DNA of 40,688 nt from an uncultured Alphaproteobacteria bacterium (GCA_905480575.1 CAJQQZ010000065.1:1-40688); one strand, 5' to 3'. Positions 7,010 to 14,911 are shown, counted from the first letter of the stretch. Notes: generated by a model from the letters alone, not told the origin. Made by a program: numbers and translations.

Positions 7010-8128
7010 TTAAAGTTCAATTCCCATATTGGCATTCCATACCAAACCGTATAGCGGTCTGATCTTATCAACTCTAGTTTGGCGCTGTGCCGCCCATTTG
7101 AGGTGACCAATAATCGTCGCCCTGGCAGACTTTCCATCCAGCATAGCGAAAGCAGCATTTACGGATGCCTTATTCAGACTTGCTTTAGCTTTCATCGCAA
7201 AATCCTTCCTCTTTAACTTTCGATGAGCCTCATAGAAGTCCACAATCTCAGACTCGAGCCGGCCAATGGAAGACAAAACAAGACTTTGGTAAGCCAGTAC
7301 AGCTTCTGCCCGTTCGGGGAGCAAAAGCGGAATGACATCATCAACTACATTCTCGACAATCCACTCAAGAACATTCTTTTCTCTGTGGGAATACCCAAGT
7401 GCTCTGTGCCTAAGTGAATATGCCTCAGTTTTAATCTTTAGCCTTTGACCATTAGAGAACACGATAACGTAGCCCTCAATACCCTCCATTGCTCTAGTGT
7501 CAGACACAAAAGCATCGAGGTTATCTATACTGCCATGATGCCGTATTGCAGGTACTTTATAGCTCAACGCTATATCCTGAACCTCTTCCTCGCTAAGGTA
7601 TTCCCCGGAAAACATATGGCGTATGGCGAGCAAGGTAAGCTTGGTTTCATCATACTTCAGAACGACCCGGTTATCGGGGCTAGTAAATTCAAAGATTGGT
7701 GTAAAGCCTTTGATCATCCAATCTCGGCAAAGTTTAAGGACCGCATCGCTTGCAACCGTTAAAGCAGCCTCGGCTTGTTCCGTAACACCCATCCTGGCCA
7801 TAAAGACCAACCGCTCACCCAAAAAGGCAGGGTGGATCATAGATCCATCCAGTTTGTCAGCGATCAGGTGAGAATGAGACCAATCTGGCGGCAATGGCCC
7901 TTCCTTTTCACCGAGGTTGAAGAACTTGTGAAAAGGCCGTGCTATCAACTTGCCATTCAGGTCGAACTTTATCCCTCTAAATTGTAGATCCATTGGCGTT
8001 TCAAAGGTCTTGTTATCCATAAAATCGTAATCAACAACGATCCACTCTTGTCTTCTACTGACGAATATTCCGGACCCTTCCCTTATGTGGGGAAGAACGT
8101 CATCAATAGTTTCAATTTCTACTTTCAT
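7010..8128 (-). CDS. T4 RNA ligase 1-type (Rnl1) ATP-dependent RNA ligase
   Basis: The 372-residue protein has the nucleotidyltransferase motifs in order. Motif I is DKLDGS with the adenylated Lys92. An upstream RGIKFDLNGKLIARPFHKFF block is typical of the Rnl1 family. Motif III is FEFTSPDNRVV (146-156), motif IV EGIEGYVIVF (215-224) and motif V LKIKTEAY with Lys231 and Lys233. The length matches T4 Rnl1 (374 residues). Such enzymes activate a 5'-phosphate RNA end with ATP and join it to a 3'-OH, for example to repair cleaved tRNA anticodon loops. No polynucleotide kinase, phosphatase or anticodon nuclease gene is adjacent, and there are no phage genes around it. The start ATG at 8128 has GAGGAAAA upstream, directly after the T-tract of a terminator hairpin, so expression probably depends on readthrough or a nearby promoter. 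Confidence 0.9.
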   Translation of the reverse strand: MKVEIETIDDVLPHIREGSGIFVSRRQEWIVVDYDFMDNKTFETPMDLQFRGIKFDLNGKLIARPFHKFFNLGEKEGPLPPDWSHSHLIADKLDGSMIHPAFLGERLVFMARMGVTEQAEAALTVASDAVLKLCRDWMIKGFTPIFEFTSPDNRVVLKYDETKLTLLAIRHMFSGEYLSEEEVQDIALSYKVPAIRHHGSIDNLDAFVSDTRAMEGIEGYVIVFSNGQRLKIKTEAYSLRHRALGYSHREKNVLEWIVENVVDDVIPLLLPERAEAVLAYQSLVLSSIGRLESEIVDFYEAHRKLKRKDFAMKAKASLNKASVNAAFAMLDGKSARATIIGHLKWAAQRQTRVDKIRPLYGLVWNANMGIEL

Positions 8129-8140
8129 AATTTTTTCCTC

Positions 8141-8172
8141 AAAAAAAAACGCCTGAGAAAATCCCAGGCGTT
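8141..8172 (-). terminator. strong intrinsic terminator directly before the RNA ligase ribosome binding site
   Basis: Arms AACGCCTG (8148-8155) and CAGGCGTT (8165-8172) form an 8-bp stem with a short inner extension, followed on the minus strand by nine T residues (8149-8141). The next bases, GAGGAAAA, are the ribosome binding site of the ligase. The hairpin also lies 30 bases after the stop of the 40-residue small ORF. It can therefore end the sORF transcript or act as a leader attenuator for the ligase. Confidence 0.85.
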
Positions 8173-8202
8173 TCAAAATTCTACTGTCTGATAAAGACTA
8201 GA

Positions 8203-8325
8203 TTAGAACAGAACCTCCTGGCAGCGATTGTAAGCACCAACATATTGGCAATTGCCCACAGCAAAGCGCTCAGCCGATTTTAGGGCTGATTGTGTCGATA
8301 CTAGATTGTCAAATCGCTTGAGCAT
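8203..8325 (-). CDS. 40-residue small protein of unknown function
   Basis: An intact ORF of 40 codons plus TAA fills the gap between the SerC-SerA gene and the RNA ligase gene. The product starts MLKRFDNLVS, has a mixed, soluble, partly helical composition (TQSALKSAERFAVGN) and ends with two cysteines in NCQYVGAYNRCQEVLF. It is bounded upstream by an in-frame TAG and the terminator of the serine gene, and downstream by a terminator of its own. The ribosome binding site is weak (GGAA, far upstream). It lies in the leader of the RNA ligase transcript. It has no runs of one amino acid, so a classic attenuator peptide is not evident. Function unknown; it might be a real small gene or the coding part of a small RNA. 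Confidence 0.5.
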   Translation of the reverse strand: MLKRFDNLVSTQSALKSAERFAVGNCQYVGAYNRCQEVLF

Positions 8326-8411
8326 TAGATTTAAGATCTATTCCGTTAACTTGGACGCGGCTTCTAGAGAGTCGCAGAATATAAGTAAAGACATTTTTGC
8401 ATGCCTTAAAC

Positions 8412-8450
8412 GAGAAAACCCGGCTCAACTCTCGCCAAACCGGGTTTCTC
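8412..8450 (-). terminator. intrinsic terminator after the SerC-SerA fusion gene
   Basis: Arms AAACCCGG (8416-8423) and CCGGGTTT (8440-8447), extended by GAG/CTC, enclose a 16-base loop. On the minus strand the second arm leads into TTTTCTCGTTT. The hairpin lies about 23 bases after the stop codon at 8473, as expected for the end of that transcript. Confidence 0.75.
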
Positions 8451-8472
8451 TTATTTCGATTGGTTCGTAAAC

Positions 8473-11439
8473 TTACCCGCCGTAAGGGCCTTGCAGACCT
8501 AACTTCTCCATCAAATTCGCATAGATATTTGAGTTCAAAATCAACCGGTTACCATAGCGTTCAATAATTTCTTGCTGACGGTCTGGGTCATTTGTAGAGG
8601 CCAACGCCGCCCAAATAGCAGCCGCTGTTTCAGCTGATTGACGAAGGCCAGCTACAGAATCTGAATCAGCTAGAGCAGAGCCCAAAGCGTTCGACGTCAC
8701 TTTACCAACACCATTAACTGTAATGGCACCAGCATTCGAGAATCCTTCAGGAAGATCACCTTTTAGGTTCATCACTGACTTATACTGGATGCAGTCGAAG
8801 ATTTGATCAACGGCTTGCTTGGCACCTTCTACACGAGAAAAGTGCTCTGTATCCGCCGCAGCATGTGGCAGTAGTTCCAACTTACCTGGGTGGTTTTTCT
8901 CTACCGCAAGGTACGGCACCATCGGACCGGAAAGTTCGCCGGTTTCTGCGTTTTTGAACAAGTCAGCGTCAATGGCGGCATAGCGAACTTTGCCAGATGC
9001 CAAAGCTTTGTCTAAGGCATCGCAGTCTATCACTTCGCCACGGTCGTAGTTAACGACGATTGCACCGTCATTCAGCTGACTTAGGACCTCTTCATTCACA
9101 AGGTTGGCGTTTGCAAACACACCGTTGTTTACAGGCCCTAGACCCGTGTGCGGGGAAAGAACATCTGCTCCTTTAGCGGCTTCAGCAGCCGTTGCAGCAT
9201 ATTCAAAGCCCTCAGATTCAATCCATTGTTGGTGAGCAGGACGAGCATAGATTGTGACATTCATGCCGAAGGATTTAGCGATTTTCGCAAGCTCACGACC
9301 AATGTTACCATAACCAATGACTGCGAGCTTTTTGCCTTCAAGCTTCGTTGTCGGATACTCACATAGGTTCTTGCCAGTGTCGAAGTCACCAGCGCAAACA
9401 AGATCATGCATCCTTTGAACATCAAGATCAGGACAAACCTTCAGCAGGCCTTTCATTGCCATTTGGGCCGTTGCACGGCTGTTAAAGCTAGGCGTGTTCA
9501 TCAATGGCGCAACACCACCGTCACCGTTTCCACCACCCCAGGAGGCAGAACCCATGTTACCAGTACCCGCGCCAATGCGAACACCGCCACTTGTGAAAAC
9601 AGATTCCTCAGGAAGGAATGTCGCCGCTACGATCGTCGCGTCATACTGACCTTTGTCCGTGATCGGCAGCAATTCGTCACGTGTGCTCAAGCTTGGTTCA
9701 TAGAAGAAATGAACACCAGCCGGTAACTCACCGCCGTCATGGGCACCGTCATGGAACTGACCGCCCTTAGCTTCGACATGAGCTTTGACTTCACTGTGAT
9801 CTGGATTGCCATCAGCATCAAATTTCAGGCCGACGAGATCCGCGACCAGTACTTTGTAAGCTTTGTTTGGATCATCCTGACGCGCACGGCCACCTGTGGC
9901 TGTGGCCGAGGCTTCAAAGGTTTCACCTAGTGCCGCCAGCTCTTCCTCAAGAACTACGATCTTTGCTCTCAAGTAAGCATATTCGAGGTTATCAAGCAGT
10001 GCAGTGATGTCTGAAACAGGGCGAATACCACCAATCCAAGCTCTATAATCACCTGGTGTGCCAGGGAATGCATTTACATAACGAGCGACATCCATTCCGG
10101 CTTCGCGGTCACCATTGGGATGAGTGAGTCCTTCGTAAGCCAACAGCTGTTTAGAACGTGCGATAATGCGATCATGGATGCCACGGTCTGTAATACCAGG
10201 ATCATTGACTCTCAACAAAGTCACTGCAGCTCCGCGACGATCTTCGTCAGCAACACCAAGTTCCAAAAGAGGATGCGCATCAATCCAATCGTTGATTTCC
10301 TTGCGGTTTTTGATGGAGCGTTCGTTCAATACAGAAACAGATCCAATAATGCGTTCCGCACGCAACAATCCAAATGTGGTTTCTGCGAAAGCCAGGGTCG
10401 AGTAGGTATTGATAATACCGCCCAGCATCTTGTCTTCTGCTGGATCATAAATTGGTCCGAGACCTACCGTCGACTTGCTTGATAGAGGACGCTTTGGATC
10501 TGTTGGTACTGCCATTTTCAGCTGGCGTGGTATCGCCCAAGCTGGATCAGCCACATTGCGGTCAATCATTTCAAGGACTTGTGGCGTACAAGAAACAACG
10601 AAGTAACCGGAGATGCCGCCAATTGCTTTTTGGAACGGCATGAACATACAGCACTTGTTGGTTACCTCACGAACAACCTTTTCACCCCAAGGCATGGCAC
10701 CCAGCATAGAAGTCGCATCGATAACGGCATGGTGGTTGGCTGGGTCACGGTCAATCCACTGCAGCAGATTGCCGATATCTTCATTCGTGTAGGTTGTAGC
10801 ACCGGTCGTTTCATGACCAACACCAACAAAAAGCTTAACACCCATTTCGACAAGTTTATCAGCTGATGGGATCGTGCCCTCCGCATCGGTAAAATGAACG
10901 CGGGAAACATCACCGTTTGCCGCATACTTGTGCATCTCAACAATTTGCGAGCCCCAGGATTGACGAAAGAAACCGCCCGCCATTGCGGCTTCGCTTTCTG
11001 GAGCTGGCGTGTCGACAAATACGTGTTGGCTTGGATCATTGGCATTCACCATGTGAAGAACACAAACGGTAAAGCCGGAGTGTCCACCACCTAGGCCAAC
11101 AGCCATCTTGTTCTTTTTGGGAAATTCAAAATAACGGTGAATTTCGCGCATCATATCGCCAAGGATGGCATCGGCTGGATAGCCACGATGCATTGAGCGG
11201 CCGATTTCTGCAGCGGTGAAAGGACCAAGGTCTTCACCTGTGTCACTGACTTTACGGTAAGTCTTCTCAAGCCATGCTTCGAATTCAAATTTTAAAAGGC
11301 GCGATTCAGCCTCATCTGCTGTCAAATCAGTGATCGGTCCAACACCAAAAAACTGATTTGTTGTTCTTGCTGGCATTCCGCCAGATGTTGCTTTGATCGC
11401 TGCTTCCCGCTGCGCCTTTAGTTCCTGAACCGTCGCCAT
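8473..11439 (-). CDS. SerC-like aminotransferase fused to SerA-like 2-hydroxyacid dehydrogenase
   Basis: This single 988-codon frame has two enzyme halves. Residues 1-490 are a class V (phosphoserine) aminotransferase: opening FFGVGPITDL, GLGGGHSGF near 115, HETTGATTY near 209, DATSMLGAMPWGE near 241, and the PLP lysine Lys271 in MPFQKAIGG. Residues 525-960 are a D-3-phosphoglycerate-dehydrogenase-like enzyme: YDATIVAATFLPEE, the nucleotide fold VIGYGNIGREL (707-717), NYDRGEVID with Arg800, and His859 in LLPHAAADT. No ACT domain follows; the last 90 residues are an unassigned tail. Together the halves would turn 3-phosphoglycerate into phosphoserine, the first two steps of serine synthesis. 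This is inferred from domain families; other 2-hydroxyacid/amino-acid pairs are possible. AAGGA precedes the ATG, itself just after a terminator-like leader hairpin. Confidence 0.9.
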   Translation of the reverse strand: MATVQELKAQREAAIKATSGGMPARTTNQFFGVGPITDLTADEAESRLLKFEFEAWLEKTYRKVSDTGEDLGPFTAAEIGRSMHRGYPADAILGDMMREIHRYFEFPKKNKMAVGLGGGHSGFTVCVLHMVNANDPSQHVFVDTPAPESEAAMAGGFFRQSWGSQIVEMHKYAANGDVSRVHFTDAEGTIPSADKLVEMGVKLFVGVGHETTGATTYTNEDIGNLLQWIDRDPANHHAVIDATSMLGAMPWGEKVVREVTNKCCMFMPFQKAIGGISGYFVVSCTPQVLEMIDRNVADPAWAIPRQLKMAVPTDPKRPLSSKSTVGLGPIYDPAEDKMLGGIINTYSTLAFAETTFGLLRAERIIGSVSVLNERSIKNRKEINDWIDAHPLLELGVADEDRRGAAVTLLRVNDPGITDRGIHDRIIARSKQLLAYEGLTHPNGDREAGMDVARYVNAFPGTPGDYRAWIGGIRPVSDITALLDNLEYAYLRAKIVVLEEELAALGETFEASATATGGRARQDDPNKAYKVLVADLVGLKFDADGNPDHSEVKAHVEAKGGQFHDGAHDGGELPAGVHFFYEPSLSTRDELLPITDKGQYDATIVAATFLPEESVFTSGGVRIGAGTGNMGSASWGGGNGDGGVAPLMNTPSFNSRATAQMAMKGLLKVCPDLDVQRMHDLVCAGDFDTGKNLCEYPTTKLEGKKLAVIGYGNIGRELAKIAKSFGMNVTIYARPAHQQWIESEGFEYAATAAEAAKGADVLSPHTGLGPVNNGVFANANLVNEEVLSQLNDGAIVVNYDRGEVIDCDALDKALASGKVRYAAIDADLFKNAETGELSGPMVPYLAVEKNHPGKLELLPHAAADTEHFSRVEGAKQAVDQIFDCIQYKSVMNLKGDLPEGFSNAGAITVNGVGKVTSNALGSALADSDSVAGLRQSAETAAAIWAALASTNDPDRQQEIIERYGNRLILNSNIYANLMEKLGLQGPYGG

Positions 11440-11457
11440 GCCTATTAATCCTTGCTC

Positions 11458-11498
11458 AAAAAAATGAGGACAAAAGCCAAAGAGCTTCTCATCCTCAT
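11458..11498 (-). promoter_or_regulatory. terminator-like leader hairpin before the SerC-SerA gene (candidate attenuator)
   Basis: On the minus strand, ATGAGGA (11498-11492) pairs with TCCTCAT (11470-11464), with a small inner AAGC/GCTT stem, and is followed by seven T residues. The ribosome binding site AAGGA and the ATG come 5 to 20 bases later. No gene ends just upstream (the caspase gene has its own hairpin at 11622-11664), so this looks like a leader terminator controlling the serine gene. A conserved leader RNA, the serC motif, has been described before serC genes in alphaproteobacteria; whether this sequence belongs to it is not known. Confidence 0.6.
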
Positions 11499-11621
11499 GT
11501 CAAAATTTTTGCGGAACGGGGGAAAGCGTAAAACAGGCCACTGAATACGCGCTTTTTCCGACCGGCGGATAATAGAAAAATCAATTTTTGGAGACGAACT
11601 AAAAACGCCCTTTAGTAGTCA

Positions 11622-11664
11622 GGTTACGCCGCGAATGCTTTTCTAAAGCCTTTTCGGCGCAACC
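11622..11664 (-). terminator. inverted repeat after the caspase gene, possible terminator
   Basis: GGTTACGCCG (11622-11631) pairs with CGGCGCAACC (11655-11664) with one mismatch, and there is an inner GCTT/AAGC stem. It starts 6 bases after the caspase stop codon. The minus-strand T-run follows only about 16 bases later, so intrinsic termination would be imperfect. Confidence 0.5.
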
Positions 11665-11670
11665 TTTCTC

Positions 11671-13185
11671 TTAGTTGATCTTGAAGAGCTTTTTGAACGT
11701 GCGAACTGGCTTTTTCAGCGGGTTGTTTCCAGATTTAGATTTTTTATTCGATCTAACTTTGGCAACACAAGGACGTGGTTCTTCTTTCTTTAATTGTTCG
11801 AGCAATTTTTGAGAAAATCCTCTGGCCCAATCGGGTCCACCAGTTTGGCGGTAGCCGCTAAGTGCATTTTTGGTTTTTGCTCCGGCTACACCATCAGCTT
11901 TACCAGCAGGGCAGCCTATCCGGTTTAATTCTGTCTGGACCGCTTTGACAAGCTCCTTGCCTGTTAGGATTTCGCCAGTACCGGTGGCCATTGACTGCTC
12001 GTTCGCTGCACTTTCTTCCTCAACAGCATCTTTCCACAGTTTGGCAACTTCGGTGCTGTTATCCACCTCAGGATTTGCAGCGATGGCTTCTAGGACCGGT
12101 TCAGTTTTAACTATCGTCGTTGTTTCTTCAACGACGGCTTCTGGCTTAGTCTCAACAGCAACGTCGGCAGTGGCCTTGTTCTGAGCTGCAATTAGCTTTT
12201 GACGATAGAGGATCGCTAATTTAGCAAACTTTCCATCTGGGAATTCTTCCAAGAACAGATCAAACAAAGCAACATCTTGGCTTTCACGAACAGATTCCCA
12301 GTAGGAAATTTCTAAATCCTGTTCCTGTGAGCCGTTGTCATTTTCTGGCACCGTTGTTGTGTTCTGAATACTTGCAACTTCAGTCTTAACTTCTTGCTTC
12401 AGATAGAATTCGGTGGGAAGGCGGATCAATAGTTCAGGGTTTTGGCTGCCATTGGATTTCTCAATCACTTCACCACTGACCTTTCGGAACAAGCGACCAA
12501 TTTCTAAACCAGGCTCTTCCAAGTAGGCCAACAGACTCTCCGTATAAGGACTGTTATCGCCGTCACCATCGGCCGCGATTTCTCCTGGTGCCGCTGAATA
12601 GGCAAAGACGACACCATTCTTGTCTGTTTCGATTGGCGCGAGGCCGCGGCCTATTAATGCAGATCTAGAGTCACCCAACGATTTCTTCAACTTGTCTGAC
12701 AAGGGATTGTTACGACAAGCATCAAGGACGGTGATCGCGATGTCGGATTTTTGTTCCATCAGTTCAACGACGGAACTTACATCCAAAGTCTCGTAGCGAA
12801 CGGATATCACGTCCTCCAGAGACGAATCAGTCGCGAGTAAAAAGTTACCGCCATCGATTTGGATACCGTGGCCAGCATAATAAAAGAATGCGGCTTCTGC
12901 TCCGTCCAGCTTTTTTGAAAAAGCACGTACCGTCGCAACCATCTCTCGCTGGTCAAGATCTATTCCCTGCACGACTTCAAAGCCCAACCGTTCAAGGCTT
13001 AATGAAACAGCTTTGGCATCGTTCGTTGGATTGGTCAGTGCTGGAGTATAAAGGTAGTCACTGTTACCAATGACAAGTGCTACGCGTTTGGCCTCTGCCA
13101 AACTCATCGTCGATAGTATCGTAAGTAACACCAACGTCAAACGTGGTGTAATCGAAATAGATAAAATTCTACGTAAAAACAACAT
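11671..13185 (-). CDS. secreted caspase-like cysteine protease (peptidase C14 family)
   Basis: The 504-residue protein starts at an ATG with GGAGG 7 bases upstream; a TTG 18 bases earlier lies in that site and is unlikely. An N-terminal hydrophobic segment ending SLAEA looks like a signal peptide. Residues 33-240 are a caspase-hemoglobinase fold beginning KRVALVIGNSDY, with His106 in YYAGHG and Cys157 in LDACRNNP, so the catalytic dyad is intact. A segment near 291-327 (SYWESVRESQDVALFDLF, FPDGKFAKLA) is a helical repeat common after such domains. After an acidic low-complexity linker, 410-445 resembles a peptidoglycan-binding domain (LVKAVQTELNRIGCPAGKAD). The C-terminus is very basic. It is transcribed away from the pseudo-caspase/cyclase operon, with a CRP-like site between them. 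Confidence 0.9.
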   Translation of the reverse strand: MLFLRRILSISITPRLTLVLLTILSTMSLAEAKRVALVIGNSDYLYTPALTNPTNDAKAVSLSLERLGFEVVQGIDLDQREMVATVRAFSKKLDGAEAAFFYYAGHGIQIDGGNFLLATDSSLEDVISVRYETLDVSSVVELMEQKSDIAITVLDACRNNPLSDKLKKSLGDSRSALIGRGLAPIETDKNGVVFAYSAAPGEIAADGDGDNSPYTESLLAYLEEPGLEIGRLFRKVSGEVIEKSNGSQNPELLIRLPTEFYLKQEVKTEVASIQNTTTVPENDNGSQEQDLEISYWESVRESQDVALFDLFLEEFPDGKFAKLAILYRQKLIAAQNKATADVAVETKPEAVVEETTTIVKTEPVLEAIAANPEVDNSTEVAKLWKDAVEEESAANEQSMATGTGEILTGKELVKAVQTELNRIGCPAGKADGVAGAKTKNALSGYRQTGGPDWARGFSQKLLEQLKKEEPRPCVAKVRSNKKSKSGNNPLKKPVRTFKKLFKIN

Positions 13186-13221
13186 CTTACTGCCTCCAAG
13201 CAACAGGATTGTGATAACCTT

Positions 13222-13262
13222 AGTTTAAACAGATGACCAGTGAGATAAGTGATTAAGATCAC
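13222..13262 (-). promoter_or_regulatory. candidate CRP-dependent promoter: cAMP-CRP-like operator plus -10 element for the caspase gene
   Basis: On the minus strand TGTGA-TCTTAA-TCACT (13263-13248) matches the CRP consensus TGTGA-N6-TCACA at 9 of 10 positions. A -10-like TAAACT lies at 13227-13222. If transcription starts near 13215, the operator centre falls at about -41, the class II activator position, and the leader to the ATG is about 30 bases. The operator is also upstream of the divergent operon that encodes an adenylate cyclase. Start site and binding are inferred. Confidence 0.5.
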
Positions 13263-13372
13263 ATAACTTTAGAGAAAACTGAACTTTAATGATGATTATT
13301 GAAGGAATGTTAAGAAAAAGCGACGTAACTACTTGTTGACTGCTTTATTCAGTGCATCATTTCTTCCATCTT

Positions 13373-13390
13373 CTGTAGCCAATGCTACAG
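13373..13390. repeat. short perfect inverted repeat before the pseudo-caspase gene
   Basis: CTGTAGC and GCTACAG are separated by CAAT, 36 bases before the ATG. It could be an operator or a leader hairpin. A TTGACT -35-like box is at 13336-13341, but no good -10 follows at standard spacing. Confidence 0.4.
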
Positions 13391-13426
13391 TTGCAAGTGG
13401 AGATGAGAAGGTAATTGGGGAAACAA

Positions 13427-14911
13427 ATGAGACACAACGGCTTGTTCGCACTGTTTTGCGTGCTTCTGCTCATGTCAGGTTTAAGTAATAGAACAGCGGT
13501 CGCAAAAGAGCTCCACGTTATAGCGGTTGGGATCAATGCCTATGAAAACCTCCCTTCTCTTAAAGCCGCTCAAGAAGACGCGATACAAGTAGCGCGTCTG
13601 TTTCATTCAACTGGTGCCGCAAGCGTCAGGCTCCTTCTGAACAAAGACGCTACCTTGGACAGTCTCTCAGCCACATGGACCAATGCAATTGAAGAAGCAT
13701 CTGCTGGCGATCATCTCGTTTTTTATTTCGCAGGCCATGGCACAACGGAACCTGAACACCTCAAGGCATCTGAGCCTGACAGGCTCGACGAAACTTTGCT
13801 CCTAACTGGTTTTGAACCAGACGTTGCTCAAACTGAACGCCTTCCCGATGACTTGCTTCACCAATGGCTTAAGCTAGCGAATGAAAAGAATCTAAGCGTT
13901 ACACTGCTACTCGATACGAGTTTTCACAAAGCCAAGCGTGAAATCCCTGGATTGCCCTCCAGGGGGCTAACTCTGCGCAACATTGAGTGGCAACCGCACC
14001 CTCAACTCGTACAATCTCAATCTGGCGATAGATTACTCGATGGCATCCAGTACATAACCGGTGCCATTAAGGGTGACTCTCTCTTTGAGTTTGATCAGGA
14101 ATCTCGCTTAGGCAGCTCGCTAGTATCGGCTCTTGTCTCGGTTCTTGATTGCACACCGGGCTCCAGCATTTCTTATAATAATTTTGCGTTCAGTCTCTAC
14201 CAAGGAGTCTTTGAAGCTGTTGAAAGTCACCAGCACTTATCAATCCACCCTCAAACTGCCGACATACAAAACTTCCTTGCCTGCACTTCACCTGCAGAAA
14301 CTAAGTTGTTGGAAGAAGTCAGTTTATCAAGCGATAGCTCAAAGTTACCCGAACTCGCCGGGGTCCAAACGGTTAACTCCTTTGTGACATCTGATTATCA
14401 CTGGCTGAGCAAATCTGGTCTTCTTATGGACAAAAAAGGTACCATAGTTGCAAAGATCGCTTCACCCGAAGACGTTCAGTCCGCGCTAGCGCACTATTTG
14501 GAAAGAGTAGAATTGGCGACAACCGAGAACGCTAGCGATTTAATTGGGTTGTCACCCAGTCGTTCAAGCTACCGAGCAGGTGATGAACTAGCAATTCAGA
14601 TGCGCTTTCCTGAGAACACCATTAACTCGGTCATCCATATTAACTCGCAAGGCCATGCTAGCTTCTTGGTTAATTCACGCACGAGCTACGACACACTGAT
14701 TGAAGAACTAAAAGTATCGGTGACCAAACCCTTCGGCAACGAAACTTTAGTTCAGATTTCTTCATCGTTGGAAATGCCAGATAAGAAGATGTGGAGTGAA
14801 ATTCACAGAGATGAACTTACCCTGTCAACACTTCTAGAAAAACTTGATCGCATCAAATCCAATACAATTCAGATTGATGTCAAAACCATATTAACTCTGG
14901 AGAAACCATGA
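13427..14911 (+). CDS. secreted pseudo-caspase (caspase fold, catalytic Cys replaced by Ser), DUF4384-like C-terminus
   Basis: The 494-residue protein starts at ATG 13427 (GGGG 6 bases upstream) with a signal peptide ending near TAVAKE. Residues 28-250 form a caspase-like fold: ELHVIAVGINAYENLPSL, with the catalytic-type His104 in VFYFAGHG. At the cysteine position the sequence is LLLDTSFHK, giving Ser165 (AGT, 13919-13921) where DxC is required. The protein is therefore predicted to lack cysteine-protease activity and to act as a binder, decoy or regulator; a serine nucleophile cannot be excluded. Residues about 375-470 (LSPSRSSYRAGDELAIQMRF, NSQGHASFLVNS) resemble the DUF4384 beta domain that often follows secreted caspases. 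The stop overlaps the next start by four bases (ATGA), which indicates translational coupling. Confidence 0.85.
   Translation: MRHNGLFALFCVLLLMSGLSNRTAVAKELHVIAVGINAYENLPSLKAAQEDAIQVARLFHSTGAASVRLLLNKDATLDSLSATWTNAIEEASAGDHLVFYFAGHGTTEPEHLKASEPDRLDETLLLTGFEPDVAQTERLPDDLLHQWLKLANEKNLSVTLLLDTSFHKAKREIPGLPSRGLTLRNIEWQPHPQLVQSQSGDRLLDGIQYITGAIKGDSLFEFDQESRLGSSLVSALVSVLDCTPGSSISYNNFAFSLYQGVFEAVESHQHLSIHPQTADIQNFLACTSPAETKLLEEVSLSSDSSKLPELAGVQTVNSFVTSDYHWLSKSGLLMDKKGTIVAKIASPEDVQSALAHYLERVELATTENASDLIGLSPSRSSYRAGDELAIQMRFPENTINSVIHINSQGHASFLVNSRTSYDTLIEELKVSVTKPFGNETLVQISSSLEMPDKKMWSEIHRDELTLSTLLEKLDRIKSNTIQIDVKTILTLEKP

Noticed and set aside
6952-7158. Frame on the minus strand over the RNA ligase gene end
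   Set aside because: It is an overlapping alternative frame without ribosome binding site or recognisable product.
8129-8176. TTG extension of the RNA ligase start to 8176
   Set aside because: The extension reads through the terminator hairpin and its T-tract; ATG 8128 has a proper GAGGAAAA site and gives a normal Rnl1 N-terminus.
13186-13203. Upstream TTG start of the caspase gene at 13203
   Set aside because: It lies in the GGAGG ribosome binding site that serves the ATG at 13185.
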